64,000 nucleotides of DNA from Rhodanobacter sp. AS-Z3 (GTDB taxonomy: Bacteria > Pseudomonadota > Gammaproteobacteria > Xanthomonadales > Rhodanobacteraceae), in NCBI RefSeq assembly GCF_029224025.1, contig NZ_CP119392.1:3309001-3373000 (forward strand), written 5' to 3'. Below, in pieces: positions 52,657 to 61,394 of this stretch. The stretch's first letter is position 1. Each line of letters opens with the position of its first letter. Under the pieces are notes generated by a model. The model made no database searches. It saw only the letters and a program-made list of their open reading frames with translations, and was not told where the DNA came from. Both the position numbers and the translations under genes were made by a program.

Positions 52657-54864
52657 CTACTCGTGTACTTCCGCCGGCGTATCGGCATCTTCCGCACCCA
52701 CCACGAATACCGGCGTCGGCAGCGGGCGCGACGCGCCCTCGCGCTTCTCGCGCTTCTTGCGACGCTCGACCAGTGGTGGACATTTGCGATCGTTGTTGTA
52801 GGTGACCTGGCAATCCAGGCAGTAGTGACACTCGTTGTAGTTGATCGGACCCAGCGGGCTGATCGCCCTCACCTCGCACTCGACCGCGCAGACCTGGCAG
52901 GGATGTCCGCACTCCTTGCGCCGACGCAGCCACTCGAACAGGCGCCAGCGCCCCGAAACCGCCAACCCGGCACCCAGCGGGCAGACGTAGCGGCAATAGA
53001 TCTTGTTGGTGAAGGCCGCTGCGGCCAGCAGGCCCACGGCGAACAGCACGTAGCCCCACGACCGCATGAAGTGCAGCGTAACTGCGGTCTTGAACGGCTC
53101 GATTTCCGCGAAGCGCTCGGCCAGGCCCACCGACTGCAGCGACAGGCCGAACAGAAACAGCAGGATCACGTACTTGATCGCCCACAGCCGCTCATGCACG
53201 TACGACGGCGGCTCCAGTTGCGGCACCTTGAACTTCACCGCCAGCTTGTTGATTAGCACCTGCATGGCGCCGAACGGACACAGCCAGCCGCAGTACACGC
53301 CGCGTCCCACCAACAGCAGCGACACTGCCACGAAGGTCCACAGGATGAAGATCAGCGGGTCCATCAGGAACGTGGTCCAGTGGAAGCCGTGCATCACCGA
53401 ATTGACGAAGGTGAGAATGTTGACCACCGACAACTGGGCCAGGCCATACCAACCAATGAACACCACGGTGTAGATCAGGAAGCCGACGCGGACGCGCTCC
53501 AGCAGCTTTGGCCGCTTGACCACCCAGTCCTGGAAAACCAGGATCAGCGACAGGAAGAACAGTCCGGCCACCAGCACGGCGATCTGGAAGCGCTTGGCGT
53601 ACCAGATCTTCACCCACAGCGGTGCGTCATCCGGGATCGGACTGACCGTGGGCTGGGTGACGTAGTCGGCCGGTATCTGATAGCTGCCCGAAAACGTGTT
53701 GTAGATGCTTTTCAGCGGACCCACCTGCCGGTTCACCAGCAACTGCAGCGTCCAGGGTGCACCGGGATTGAAGCCTTGCCCGTGGCGCAGGATGAAGATG
53801 CCCTTCTCGTTGAACGACGGCATCCCCGCCAGATCCGGCTGGTCCAGCACCACGAAGTCGCTGTCCTTGAACAGGAACAGCTTGCCCGCCTGCATCACAT
53901 GCAGCCGGTCGAACACGCCGCCGCGCACATAGCCGACGCCCTTGAACGAGTACAGCCCGTTGGCGACCACCGCGACGGCCTCGTCACCCGGCTTGAGGCC
54001 CTGCATCATGGTGGCGTAACCCGAAGCACCCAGCAGGTTACGACCCACCGTGGGCGGCGTGATATCCGCGTAGTAGAGATCGATGAACTCATCTTTCTCG
54101 CGACCAGCTACCGGCGCGGTGGGATCATCGATCAGGCCACTCTCCGGCTGGCCCTTGAACGCATCAGCGACCATGCCGCGATCAAGATGCAGTCGGCGAA
54201 ACGCGCCATTGCCGGTCAGCTGCGTCCAGTCCGACGGTTTGAAGTAGTCGGTCTTGATCGTCGCCGGCGCACTGGCAGTGGGCTTGCGCCCGCTGACGAG
54301 ATTCCGCGACACGGCCACTTCCAGCGCGGCGTTCATGATCGTCTCATTGACCACCATCGAGGTCACGGTGGCACTGCTGATCGCGTCGATCTTTATCGAG
54401 CCCGGCGCACTGCTGCCACCGACCACGATCTGGTCCTTCACGTTGTGGCCGATGTAGCGCGCCACAAAGTCGTACAACCTTTGCACCGGAATGCCGACCA
54501 GCAGGATGGGCTCGTTCTGCTGGAGCACCTTGGTGCCGAGAATCTTTCCGTTCTGGTCGATCGCCACCAGGATGTTGACCGGATCACCCGAGTACGCCGG
54601 CACCGGCGCCACCATCACCGACTCGAACACGTAACCGATCACCTTGTCGCCGTTGTAGACGGCAGCGGCCGGCGGCTTGCCGGTGATGTCATCAAAGCGC
54701 GTGGCGGCAGGGAAGTAGCCCTTCACCTCGGGGAATTTCTGATCGATGCCGGCCACCGCGTCCAGCGATACCAGCATCAGCAGGCAGGCCATGCCCAGCA
54801 TCAACAGCCGGCTGCCAAAACGACTCGCGCGGCGACCCGAATTCTTGATCAACAGGGCGCGCAT
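52657..54864 (-). CDS. nosR: NosR, FMN- and FeS-containing electron donor/regulator for N2O reduction
   Basis: A 735-residue membrane protein. The periplasmic part binds FMN covalently, probably at the Thr in IDAISSATVTS. Then six helices and a cytoplasmic ferredoxin-like tail with two Cys clusters (CGHPCQVCAVEC and CHYCLDCQ) and CP motifs in the membrane part (CGWLCPFG, CRYVCPLG). It carries electrons to NosZ. The ATG at 54864 overlaps the nosX stop by one base. Confidence 0.95.
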   Translation of the reverse strand: MRALLIKNSGRRASRFGSRLLMLGMACLLMLVSLDAVAGIDQKFPEVKGYFPAATRFDDITGKPPAAAVYNGDKVIGYVFESVMVAPVPAYSGDPVNILVAIDQNGKILGTKVLQQNEPILLVGIPVQRLYDFVARYIGHNVKDQIVVGGSSAPGSIKIDAISSATVTSMVVNETIMNAALEVAVSRNLVSGRKPTASAPATIKTDYFKPSDWTQLTGNGAFRRLHLDRGMVADAFKGQPESGLIDDPTAPVAGREKDEFIDLYYADITPPTVGRNLLGASGYATMMQGLKPGDEAVAVVANGLYSFKGVGYVRGGVFDRLHVMQAGKLFLFKDSDFVVLDQPDLAGMPSFNEKGIFILRHGQGFNPGAPWTLQLLVNRQVGPLKSIYNTFSGSYQIPADYVTQPTVSPIPDDAPLWVKIWYAKRFQIAVLVAGLFFLSLILVFQDWVVKRPKLLERVRVGFLIYTVVFIGWYGLAQLSVVNILTFVNSVMHGFHWTTFLMDPLIFILWTFVAVSLLLVGRGVYCGWLCPFGAMQVLINKLAVKFKVPQLEPPSYVHERLWAIKYVILLFLFGLSLQSVGLAERFAEIEPFKTAVTLHFMRSWGYVLFAVGLLAAAAFTNKIYCRYVCPLGAGLAVSGRWRLFEWLRRRKECGHPCQVCAVECEVRAISPLGPINYNECHYCLDCQVTYNNDRKCPPLVERRKKREKREGASRPLPTPVFVVGAEDADTPAEVHE

Positions 54865-55931
54865 CAGACCACCTCTGCCTGGCCGGAAACCTGCGGCAGG
54901 TCGCGCGAACGCCAGCTGCTGCGAGCGTCTCTGGAAAAAACCAGCCACTGGTCGTTCTGCGCCGCCATCACTTCACGCAAGCGCGGCAGCGGAATCGAGG
55001 CAGCGGCCACGCTCATCGCATCGGCATCCACCGAGGTTTCGGCCATCACCGTGACGCTGGAATAGTTCAGTGGCGAGTAGCCGGTATGCGGGTTGATCAC
55101 ATGGAACAGTTTCTTGTCGGACGAATAGAAAATCCGGTAGTTGCCAGACGTGCCCAGCGCGGCGTTGCGCAGGGAAACGATGGACGCAACCTGATTGATC
55201 CTGCCCGGATCGACGATGCCGACATGCCATTGCCGCTTCAGGCTGGTGCCGGAGATCGCGCGCACGTCGCCGCCGGCATCGACCAGGGCGTACTCGATAC
55301 CGGCAGCCTGCAATGCAGCGATGCCTTGATCGATGACGTAGCCCTTGGCCAGGCCATCCAGCGTCACCGCCATGCCGGGCTGACTGAAACGCACGCCCTG
55401 CGCATCCAGCACGATCCCGCGGTAGTTGATCAACTGATCGCGTTGAGCGATCTGCTCGCGAGCGCGGGCATCGAGTACCGCAGGCTGTCGCATCGATTCG
55501 AAATAGCGCAACACCGGCAACACGCTGATGTCGAAGTCGCCCTCGGTCACCGCCGAGATCGCCAGCGACCGCTGCAGAACCTCTCTCAACTCGGACGGCA
55601 GCTGATCCAGACGGCCGTCGCGGTTCAGACGCGCCACCGGGCTGACCGGATCAAACCGGGTCAGCACCGCCACGCTTTCCGCCATGCGGCGGAATGCAGC
55701 ATCGATCGCAACGCCCGCCTGGTCGACGTCGTCCGACAGGCAGGTGATGGCCACGGACGTCTGCATCAGCGTCTGTTCCCGGCGCACCTCGAACAGATTG
55801 TGTTCGCGCCGAAGCACGAACCAACCCGCCCCGCTGACCAGCCCGGCCGCTGCCGCCACGCCGGCAACGGTCTTCAGGAGTTTTCGACGCGAAGGCGAAC
55901 CCAAGCCTTCCGCTGCTACCGGAACATGCAT
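54864..55931 (-). CDS. nosX: NosX, ApbE-type FAD:protein FMN transferase
   Basis: A 355-residue Tat-exported flavinyl transferase that attaches FMN to NosR. The signal is SRRKLLKTVAGVAAAAG. Family segments are GDFDISVLPVLRYF, VTLDGLAKGYVIDQGIAAL and ALVDAGGDVRA. The ATG at 55931 has GGAGG eight bases upstream; the longer frame from 56027 would run into the HiPIP gene. It sits directly before nosR, its substrate. Confidence 0.93.
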   Translation of the reverse strand: MHVPVAAEGLGSPSRRKLLKTVAGVAAAAGLVSGAGWFVLRREHNLFEVRREQTLMQTSVAITCLSDDVDQAGVAIDAAFRRMAESVAVLTRFDPVSPVARLNRDGRLDQLPSELREVLQRSLAISAVTEGDFDISVLPVLRYFESMRQPAVLDARAREQIAQRDQLINYRGIVLDAQGVRFSQPGMAVTLDGLAKGYVIDQGIAALQAAGIEYALVDAGGDVRAISGTSLKRQWHVGIVDPGRINQVASIVSLRNAALGTSGNYRIFYSSDKKLFHVINPHTGYSPLNYSSVTVMAETSVDADAMSVAAASIPLPRLREVMAAQNDQWLVFSRDARSSWRSRDLPQVSGQAEVV

Positions 55932-55999
55932 GACATCAGCCTCCAACAGTTGTGGATGAATCGACCCAACCTTGCAGGTGAGGCAGTGGCCGCCTTGCT

Positions 56000-56305
56000 T
56001 CAGGCTTTCCGTGCATACATCACGCACCAGCCCTTCGGTGCGATGTCACCTTCGACGACCTTGCAGGTACCTTTGTCCGTCGCCGTTTTTCCGGGGATGA
56101 AGTGAATGCAGTTGTCGCACTGGTCCGCGCCATGCGGGGTGGCCTGATACATCGCCACGCTCTGGGATGCCTTGGCCGCCTGTGCCCGTGCGGCCCCGGC
56201 CTTCAGCAAGCCGGTAGCCGCAACGGCACCGACTGCGGCGATGGTGATACCGCTGCGGATCAGCGTACGACGACTTTCATTGATGTTGTCAGTGATCTCT
56301 TTCAT
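56000..56305 (-). CDS. High-potential iron-sulfur protein (HiPIP)
   Basis: A 101-residue Tat-exported electron carrier. The signal is SRRTLIRSGITIAAVGAVAA. The four cluster cysteines lie in DQCDNC, GTCKV and GWCVMY, the HiPIP spacing. It lies 68 bp upstream of nosX and is a likely periplasmic electron donor to NosZ or to the NO reductase cytochrome; that role is inferred from location. 75 bp separate it from the flavoprotein gene, so it may also have an own promoter. Confidence 0.93.
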   Translation of the reverse strand: MKEITDNINESRRTLIRSGITIAAVGAVAATGLLKAGAARAQAAKASQSVAMYQATPHGADQCDNCIHFIPGKTATDKGTCKVVEGDIAPKGWCVMYARKA

Positions 56306-56380
56306 GCGACTCTCTCTGTGGTGGCGGTAGAGGTTTAGGGCTGGACGGTCGGCAAGCGGTCTGCACTGGCGCTTCCGCTT

Positions 56381-57517
56381 TCACGGGCCAGCCAGCGGTT
56401 TCGGGGCGGCAGAGCTGGGCGTTTGCGGAGTGACACCGGCAAAGTCGGCGTCAACATCGACGCTGACGCCAAGCCGTCGACGCATGAGCGGACTGGTAGT
56501 GGTGTATTGCAACGGGACCTTCTTGCCGGGAGTCAGGTATTCGCCGACGGCGAACGCACACAATGCCGCTTCATGGAAGCCCGACAGGATCAGCTTCTTC
56601 TTGCCCGGATAGCTGTTGACGTCGCCCACCGCGAAAATGCCTGGCGTCGAGGTCTGGAACGTGGCGTTGTCGACCGCTAGCTGGTGATACTCCAGCGTCA
56701 GTCCCCATTCGGCGATCGGGCCGAGCGCGGGGTGCAGTCCCCATAACACCAGCAACTGCTCCGTCTCGATGCGCCGCACCACGCCGCTGCCCACGCGCAC
56801 ACGCACCGACTTGAGCTGATCCTCCGCTGTCTCCAGCCCCACGATGTCACCTTCGAGAAACTGCATGCGACCTTCATCGCACAGTTCCTGCATACGCTTG
56901 ACGTGGGCCGGCGCTGCGCGGAATTTGGAGGACCGATGTACCAGCACAATGCTGCGTGCACGATCGATCAGCGCCAGGCTCCAGTCCAGTGCGGCATCGC
57001 CACCACCGGCGATGACCATATCCTTGCCGTCGAAGAATTGGGGATCCGTGACCTTGTAGTGCAGCGACTTGCCGACGAGGCTGGCAGCCTCCGGCATGTC
57101 GAGCAGGCGCGGCGAGAACGCGCCCAGCCCGCCGGCGATGATCACCACGCCCGTGTCGAAGCGCGTACCGGTATTCGTGGCAACTTCGAAACGGCCGGTG
57201 TCCATGCGCCGCACCAGCGAGACCGTCTCGTCCAGATGAAACTGCGGTGCGAAGGGCCGGATCTGCACTTGCAGGAGCTCGATCAACTCTCGCCCCGTGC
57301 ACGCAGGCACGGCCGGAATGTCATAGATCGGCTTGTCCGGATAGAGCTCGATGCACTGACCACCGACCTGCGGCATCGAGTCGATGACATGCGCACTCAA
57401 CCCGAGCAATCCGAGCTCGAATACCTGAAACAGACCTGCCGGACCAGCTCCGACGATAACCGCGTCGGTACGAATCGCCACATCATTCACTGAAATGCAT
57501 ACCTCACGCGAGTCCAT
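56381..57517 (-). CDS. FAD-dependent NAD(P)H oxidoreductase, ferredoxin-NADP reductase (TrxR-like) type
   Basis: A 378-residue flavoprotein. The FAD site is DAVIVGAGPAGLFQVFELG, followed by VGGQCIELYPDKPIYDIPA, a signature of thioredoxin reductase-like ferredoxin-NADP reductases, the NAD(P) site VIAGGGDAALDWSLAL and GIFAVGDVNSYPGKK. No CxxC redox pair is present. I use ATG at 57517; no strong ribosome-binding site is seen. An FNR-type box is centred 47 bp upstream. It heads the nos superoperon and may keep NosR or a ferredoxin reduced. Confidence 0.88.
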   Translation of the reverse strand: MDSREVCISVNDVAIRTDAVIVGAGPAGLFQVFELGLLGLSAHVIDSMPQVGGQCIELYPDKPIYDIPAVPACTGRELIELLQVQIRPFAPQFHLDETVSLVRRMDTGRFEVATNTGTRFDTGVVIIAGGLGAFSPRLLDMPEAASLVGKSLHYKVTDPQFFDGKDMVIAGGGDAALDWSLALIDRARSIVLVHRSSKFRAAPAHVKRMQELCDEGRMQFLEGDIVGLETAEDQLKSVRVRVGSGVVRRIETEQLLVLWGLHPALGPIAEWGLTLEYHQLAVDNATFQTSTPGIFAVGDVNSYPGKKKLILSGFHEAALCAFAVGEYLTPGKKVPLQYTTTSPLMRRRLGVSVDVDADFAGVTPQTPSSAAPKPLAGP

Positions 57518-58084
57518 AGCTTGTATGAAAGCCTGAGCCACAAAGACGCACGGACTCTTGACGCCAGTCAATTCCACTGGCTTCGTGGCGTGCGGCGTGA
57601 TGCCGCATCAAGGAATGCGTTTCAATCGTCATCGCGAGGCATTTCAATTCGCTGCCGTCTTTGCAAACCAACACCTTCATCAGTGTCACAGCAGCCCTCA
57701 TGGCCTTTAACCCTGATGTCGCGCGAGAAGCGTCAGCTGAAAAGAAACCACGCAGGCCTTTCGAACCACGCGCACTCGTCGGTAGTCGCTGGAGAGTGAC
57801 GATAGGGCCGACAGCGCTGCTTCGGTAGGGTCGGAAACTACCCATAGGCCCGGCTCCGTCGCGGCGGAGAGGCCGCCGACCCTCGTCTGTCCACCCTCTG
57901 CTCCAGCTGCCCTGCTCGTTGGTGACGCCAGATGACCATTTGGTCGGTCCTTCAGACCGCGAAGCGATTCCAATCAACTTGCGCTTCGCCTGAACGACAC
58001 ATCTGCGGGAGTAGAGTCCGGCTTCACGCCGTCGACCCTCGTCTGAATGGCGAACCTGTCCGCCCACACAAGGAGCGAGTCGTC
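57518..58084. other. Divergent intergenic region between the nos superoperon and uspA2
   Basis: 567 bp without a supported gene. It holds the FNR-type palindrome at 57558-57571. A GCGAAGCG/CGCTTCGC inverted repeat with a 15-base loop lies at 57959-57989 and contains a half FNR site (ATCAA). Frames here have no recognisable domain. Confidence 0.6.
57558..57571 (-). promoter_or_regulatory. FNR-type binding site at the head of the nos superoperon
   Basis: TTGAC-GCCA-GTCAA, a perfect palindrome in its half-sites. Centred 47 bp before the flavoprotein start at 57517; a start site only a few bases before the gene would put it near -41.5. It supports one FNR-controlled transcript for the nos-tat cluster. 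Confidence 0.75.
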
Positions 58085-58918
58085 ATGTATGCGACCCTGA
58101 TGGTTTACCTGGACCCGTTTGCTGACAATGCGCACCTGCTGCACATCACTGCAGACTTGGCCGAGCGCCTTGATGCCAGCGTGCTCGGCGTTTCAGCCTG
58201 CCGACTGGTTGGGGTCGACTACGACGTCGGCGGGATTCCGGGCGGCGTGGTCGACGTGGGCCACGGCGAACTCATCGAGGCCATGGAAGCGGCCAGGCAG
58301 GCGGCGCTGGCCGTCTTCCAGGGATCTGGACGTCATATCGAATGCGAATGGCGTTCCATACTGCACCCCGGTCCGCTGGAAGCGTCCGTGATCCGCCAGA
58401 CGCGCAGCGCCGATTTGGTGATTGCTTCGGCCAATTACCGCGAATCGCTGACACGCGGCACGCCCTATCTGAATATTGGCGATCTGGTGATGCAATCGGG
58501 ACGGCCCGTGTTGATCATTCCTCCGGCAATCACCGAGTTCAAGGCACGCAAGATACTCGTTGGCTGGAAAGATACCCGCGAAGCGCGGCGTGCAGTGGCC
58601 GATGCGTTGCCATTGCTGCAAATGGCCGAACGCGTGGTGCTAGTTCAGATCGCCAACAAGAAGGACATCGAGCAGGCCGAACACGGCGTGGCAGATGTGG
58701 TGAGTTGGCTCAAGCGACACCAGGTGCCAGCGCAAGGCATGACGCTCGCCGAGCACGGGCGCAACGGGCCCCAGCTCGCTGAGGTCGCCATGACAGAGGG
58801 TATCGATTTGATCGTTGCCGGCGCCTACGGACATAGCCGCTTCCGCCAATGGGTGCTGGGTGGGGTGACCCACAATCTGCTGCTATATGGAGACTTGTCT
58901 GCACTGGTTTCGCACTGA
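58085..58918 (+). CDS. Tandem universal stress protein
   Basis: A 277-residue protein with two Usp domains. The first (1-150) starts MYATLMVYLDPFADN and lacks a full ATP motif. The second (about 155-277) starts KILVGWKDTREARRA and keeps VAGAYGHSRFRQWVLGGVTHNL. AAGGAG lies 11 bases before the ATG at 58085. It is unlike the single-domain Usp at 21126. Low-oxygen expression is possible, but the upstream FNR half-site is weak. Confidence 0.92.
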   Translation: MYATLMVYLDPFADNAHLLHITADLAERLDASVLGVSACRLVGVDYDVGGIPGGVVDVGHGELIEAMEAARQAALAVFQGSGRHIECEWRSILHPGPLEASVIRQTRSADLVIASANYRESLTRGTPYLNIGDLVMQSGRPVLIIPPAITEFKARKILVGWKDTREARRAVADALPLLQMAERVVLVQIANKKDIEQAEHGVADVVSWLKRHQVPAQGMTLAEHGRNGPQLAEVAMTEGIDLIVAGAYGHSRFRQWVLGGVTHNLLLYGDLSALVSH

Positions 58919-59145
58919 CGAGCAGTCGGCAGTGTTCTCATCGAGACGAAGCTCGACGATCGCGAAAAGTATTGCCTTGGACCGTCACGCGATCAAAACA
59001 GTACCCTGGCAAGCAACTGCAATTGCCCTGAATCAAGCTCCGCCTACAACATCAAGCCTAGGCCTCATTTGATCGTCGGGCCGCAGATAAAAGCGTCCAG
59101 CTCGCCATCTGAGTTTGTTGATCAATACACGAGTACGCTGCAACC

Positions 59146-59469
59146 ATGACTCACGTAGTCACTGACAATTGCATCAAGTGCAAATTCACCGACTGCGTCG
59201 TGGTGTGTCCGGTCGATTGTTTTCACGAAGGCGCCAACTTTCTCGCCATCGATCCGGAAGAGTGTATCGACTGCACGCTGTGCGTACCCGAATGTCCGGC
59301 CGATGCCATCTTCCTCGAAGAAGATATCCCGGCCGGTCTGGAGCACTTCGTGCAGATCAACGCCGAACTGGCTCCATCGTGGCCGGTGATCGACGCGAAG
59401 ATCCCGGCGCCCGCGGATGCCGACCAATGGAACGGCGTTGCAACGAAACTGCCACAGCTGCAGCGTTGA
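59146..59469 (+). CDS. fdxA: 7Fe ferredoxin, FdxA type
   Basis: A 107-residue ferredoxin with a [3Fe-4S] and a [4Fe-4S] cluster. [21 protein letters not shown] and [16 protein letters not shown] carry the ligands. The C-terminal extension (residues 60-107) is typical. It could accept electrons from the flavoprotein reductase encoded 1.6 kb away. The start MTHVVTDN is conserved; no strong ribosome-binding site is visible. Confidence 0.95.
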   Translation: MTHVVTDNCIKCKFTDCVVVCPVDCFHEGANFLAIDPEECIDCTLCVPECPADAIFLEEDIPAGLEHFVQINAELAPSWPVIDAKIPAPADADQWNGVATKLPQLQR

Positions 59470-59536
59470 TCACGAGTAGCTGGGTAACCAGTTGCTGTCA
59501 CCGTTTGATAGCCAATCCTCCCAATCGAGAAATCTC

Positions 59537-59872
59537 ATGGCACTTCATCACGCCGCATCTGGCGAAATTGTTGACGTTCGGCCGCTTGGCGAAAAGCTGA
59601 AGCAGGAAATCCCGGTTACCCTGGTCAAGACTCCACGCCTTCAGGTGTTTCGATATGTCCTGCTCGCGGGCAACGCGTTCGCTGAACACAAGGTGCGCGA
59701 CGGGATCACCATTCAGTGTCTCGAAGGCGTTGTCGAATTCACCTCGCATGAGCGAACACAGCTGCTGCACGCGGGCGAGCTCGTCTACCTCGGCGGAGAC
59801 GTCCCGCATGCTCTCAAGGGAATCGAGGACGCTTCGGTGCTGGTGACGATCGTATCGGGCAAGCTGGCATGA
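59537..59872 (+). CDS. Small cupin-domain protein
   Basis: A 111-residue beta-barrel protein. LLAGNAFAEHKVRDGITIQCLEG and LVYLGGDVPHALKGIEDAS match the two cupin motifs, with His residues as possible metal ligands. The ATG at 59537 is chosen by the domain start. It lies 67 bp after fdxA and ends at a 10-bp stem hairpin. Such proteins occur near nitrogen-oxide genes in other bacteria, but no role is known to me. Confidence 0.82.
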   Translation: MALHHAASGEIVDVRPLGEKLKQEIPVTLVKTPRLQVFRYVLLAGNAFAEHKVRDGITIQCLEGVVEFTSHERTQLLHAGELVYLGGDVPHALKGIEDASVLVTIVSGKLA

Positions 59873-59899
59873 GAGACCTTCGGCACGGGCGAAGGTCTC
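59873..59899 (+). terminator. Hairpin after the cupin gene
   Basis: GAGACCTTCG/CGAAGGTCTC, 10-bp perfect arms with a seven-base loop, starting right at the stop codon. No T tract follows. Confidence 0.6.
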
Positions 59900-60007
59900 C
59901 GGTACTTGCTCACTGCTGAGCGCGCTACAAAGGCATGAGCACGCAGCCGGATGTTCGGTGCAACGGGCTGCACGTTGAGGTCAGGACAAGTCGCACCCAG
60001 GCACGAC

Positions 60008-60505
60008 TCAAGGCTCGTCGTGCATTTCCTGCATCGCCGGCGCTGGATTGTTCCAGCCCGGATCATTGAAATAGTGCGGATAGTGCGAAAGCGCTTCACG
60101 CATCTCGGCTACCGCCTTGACGTTTTTTGGATTGGACTGCAGCGCCTGTGCTGCACCAAGCAGCGGCGCCAGAATGCCGTGCAAGGCCTCGTCGGGTTCG
60201 GCACTCAGCTTGCAATGGGTGAACATGAAAGTCACCGCGTCCTCCACTTCCACAGCGCGATCGACTGCCATCGGCGCGCTCATGTGACCCATTTCGTAAT
60301 GGCGCAGTTGGTCCACTGCGGTGTAGGCACGGCGAATGCCTTCTCGCAACGAAGCATCCGGTACCCAGTGCTGCGCCGGTGATGCCGCGGGTGTGGTAGT
60401 CGCCGGTGCAGCATGGTGCTCGTGCGTGTGCTGCGGTGCGGCCTGTACCGAAACAGCGAGGCCGAGGCCACAGGCCAGTACCAGAACGGTGCGAAGGTGT
60501 TTCAT
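60008..60505 (-). CDS. DnrO-like periplasmic protein of unknown function
   Basis: A 165-residue secreted protein: signal peptide MKHLRTVLVLACGLGLAVSV with cleavage near QAA, a His-rich linker (HTHEHHAAP), then a helical domain with HYEMGHMSAPM and FTHCKLSAEPDEALHGIL. The His, Met and Cys could bind metal. Proteins of this look are annotated DnrO near denitrification genes; I rate that name as tentative. The ATG at 60505 gives a proper signal peptide. An FNR-type box lies 78 bp upstream. Confidence 0.7.
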   Translation of the reverse strand: MKHLRTVLVLACGLGLAVSVQAAPQHTHEHHAAPATTTPAASPAQHWVPDASLREGIRRAYTAVDQLRHYEMGHMSAPMAVDRAVEVEDAVTFMFTHCKLSAEPDEALHGILAPLLGAAQALQSNPKNVKAVAEMREALSHYPHYFNDPGWNNPAPAMQEMHDEP

Positions 60506-60576
60506 GCGGAATACTCCGGCAAGCGGCATGGATGCCGCGGATGGAACGATGCTAACCCGCGGGCACGCGTCCATGG

Positions 60577-60590
60577 CTGACCCACATCAA
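60577..60590 (-). promoter_or_regulatory. Probable FNR-type binding site upstream of the DnrO-like gene
   Basis: CTGAC-CCAC-ATCAA (plus strand), nine of ten palindrome bases, centred about 78 bp before the ATG at 60505. Confidence 0.5.
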
Positions 60591-60667
60591 CCGCAGCGTC
60601 ACTGGCACTGCGACCAGCTGCCGCAGGCCGCGTGCGGGTCAGGCAGATGCGTGTCCTGCCACCCCAC

Positions 60668-61384
60668 TCAGCCTTCGGGCGTCGGCAACAGGCTGTCCAG
60701 CACCAGCGCGGTCATCCGCGTCAGCCCCTGCTCACGCTCATTCGGCGGCATGTGGATATCACGCTGCAAATGATCGCTGACGGTCAGCACCGACAACGCC
60801 TGAAAGCCTTCGCGCATCGCCACGCCGTAAAGTCCGGCTGACTCCATCTCGATGCCGTGGATGCGGTGCGCCAGCATGTGCGCGGTCAATTGTGGATCAC
60901 CGGCGTAGAAACAATCCGTGCTGAAGACACCGCCAAGACGCACGCCGATGCCACGTCCACGAGCTCCATCCACCACCGCCCGAGTCAGTTCGAAATCCGC
61001 GCAGGCGGCGAGGTCGTGGCCACCAAAATTCAGGCGATTGAAGTTGGAATCGGTCGATGCCGCCTGCGCCACCAGGATGTCGCCCAGCTCGATATCACCA
61101 ACGCCACCGCAGGTGCCCACGCGCACGATGCGGCGCACGCCGAACACGCGCGCCAGCTCGGTGGCGTAGATCGCACACGAGGGAATGCCCATGCCGCTAC
61201 CCATCACCGACACGCGCATGCCGCGATAGTGGCCGGTGTAGCCGAGCATGTTGCGCCGCGTGTTCACCTCGCGCGCATCGTCGAAAAGGGCGTCGGCGAT
61301 ATGCCGTGCACGCAGCGGATCGCCGGGCAGCAACACGGTGTCGGCGATCAGGTCAGGGGCTGCATCGAGGTGAGGTGTGGTCAT
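60668..61384 (-). CDS. deoD: Purine-nucleoside phosphorylase, DeoD type
   Basis: A 238-residue hexameric-type phosphorylase that splits purine (deoxy)nucleosides into base and ribose-1-phosphate. Motifs are VLLPGDPLRARHIAD, GSGMGIPSCAIYATEL, RVGTCGGVG and IEMESAGLYGVA. The ATG at 61384 begins MTTPHLDAAPDLIADTV; the frame continues upstream inside deoB only as a shadow. It starts 11 bp after the deoB stop, last in the deo operon. Confidence 0.95.
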   Translation of the reverse strand: MTTPHLDAAPDLIADTVLLPGDPLRARHIADALFDDAREVNTRRNMLGYTGHYRGMRVSVMGSGMGIPSCAIYATELARVFGVRRIVRVGTCGGVGDIELGDILVAQAASTDSNFNRLNFGGHDLAACADFELTRAVVDGARGRGIGVRLGGVFSTDCFYAGDPQLTAHMLAHRIHGIEMESAGLYGVAMREGFQALSVLTVSDHLQRDIHMPPNEREQGLTRMTALVLDSLLPTPEG

Positions 61385-61394
61385 GTGTCGGCCA

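Noticed and set aside
53380..55065. Plus-strand frame of 561 codons
   Set aside because: Antisense to nosR and nosX.
57964..57977. Possible FNR site (GCGAT-TCCA-ATCAA) before the tandem stress protein gene
   Set aside because: Left half-site matches only three of five bases; too weak to call.
57504..58067. Minus-strand frame of 187 codons upstream of the flavoprotein gene
   Set aside because: No recognisable domain, Arg/Ser-rich, covers the FNR box and hairpin; looks non-coding.
59116..59124. TTGATCAA upstream of fdxA
   Set aside because: The two half-sites lack the four-base spacer needed for FNR.
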